NCBI RefSeq assembly: GCF_900110485.1
Contig: NZ_FODY01000004.1
Span: forward strand, 62,001-126,000
Direction: 5' to 3'
DNA: 64,000 bases
Source: Propionispora vibrioides
GTDB lineage: Bacteria; Bacillota; Negativicutes; Propionisporales; Propionisporaceae
A program made the translations under genes and the position numbers. The notes under the pieces were generated by a model, which was not told the origin of the DNA, made no database searches, and saw nothing but the letters and a program-made list of their open reading frames with translations. Shown one piece after another: positions 63,821 to 64,000 of the stretch (positions within the stretch are counted from its first letter, which is position 1; each line of letters opens with the position of its first letter).

Positions 63821-64000
63821 TTAACCTTGCAGCAATTGAAGAACTGATTGCGGTTGTTGATTGGCTTTAGCCAGCATGGCCGTAGCAGCCTGTTGCAGGA
63901 TGTTGTTTTTCTGATAAGTCATCATTTCGGAAGACATATCTACATCGCGGATACGAGCTTCGGATGCAGTAATGTTTTCATTTGAAGTATTCAAGTTGTC
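63821..64000 (-). CDS. flagellin (C-terminal part; gene continues beyond the window)
   Basis: The 59 codons visible at the right edge end in the flagellin D0 signature: [24 protein letters not shown], then [32 protein letters not shown] and a TAA stop at 63821. This is the inner-core helix of the filament subunit. The N-terminus and the variable glycosylated middle lie outside the window. The flagellin gene is upstream of, and on the same strand as, the glycosyltransferase run. Confidence 0.97.
   Translation of the reverse strand, partial: DNLNTSNENITASEARIRDVDMSSEMMTYQKNNILQQAATAMLAKANQQPQSVLQLLQG

Overview
The window reads as a chromosomal segment of a flagellated, probably spore-forming Firmicute with an outer membrane (Negativicutes, Sporomusa/Pelosinus-like). 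This placement is inference. The Firmicute signs are the whiA-yvcK-rapZ block, csaB, ftsEX, YitT, WhiA and long-form HPF. The diderm signs are a Tat-targeted [FeFe]-hydrogenase with a membrane cytochrome b and an LpxD-like acyltransferase. Nearly all genes are on the minus strand. Only three convincing genes run on plus: a DUF3231-like gene, accC and a small hydrogenase-adjacent gene.

Layout from left to right. 1-540 is a ResB-like cytochrome c biogenesis gene cut by the window edge. 642-5458 is an operon running PHP phosphoesterase, rapZ, yvcK, whiA, polysaccharide deacetylase. 5695-7532 holds a HAD phosphatase, a small membrane protein and an O6-alkylguanine methyltransferase. 7706-9986 holds the DUF3231-like gene, rubredoxin, and a TPM/LemA pair. 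10912-19680 carries uvrC, uvrA and uvrB, with an orphan accC on the other strand; a LexA-box-like site overlaps the uvrB promoter. 19928-29971 is an envelope block: S41 protease, M23 hydrolase, ftsX/ftsE, M50 peptidase, YitT, csaB, DUF5693, DUF2993. 29996-33805 is prfB, with its programmed +1 frameshift, and secA. 34284-36584 is the exported [FeFe]-hydrogenase with small subunit and cytochrome b. 37164-43217 holds hpf, a second deacetylase, a cold-shock gene, a polar amino-acid ABC transporter with two duplicated binding proteins, and a zinc-ribbon gene.

The right third is surface glycan biosynthesis. 43618-47890 contains four enzymes matching WbpB, WbpA, WbpD and WbpE, enough to make UDP-2,3-diacetamido-2,3-dideoxyglucuronate. 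After a large GGDEF/EAL protein, 51088-63673 is a run of eleven genes in a visibly more AT-rich stretch: KAS III, ketoreductase, acyl carrier protein, LpxD-like N-acyltransferase, an unrecognised Rossmann-like protein, aminotransferase, epimerase, LegB-like 4,6-dehydratase, sugar nucleotidyltransferase and two giant TPR/glycosyltransferases. It ends directly downstream of a flagellin gene (63821 to the right edge). The simplest reading is a flagellin glycosylation locus that builds an amino-deoxysugar with a custom hydroxyacyl group.

Structure beyond genes: two copies of a ~162-bp MITE-like element (34039 and 38776) plus a 41-bp remnant (29239) and a possible decayed copy (10096); a ~270-nt structured RNA candidate with its own promoter and U-tract upstream of the zinc-ribbon gene (43275-43544); a GC-rich unexplained interval with a strong terminator (10263-10811); and a palindrome-rich interval between accC and uvrA. 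No tRNA, rRNA, CRISPR or intact insertion sequence was seen.
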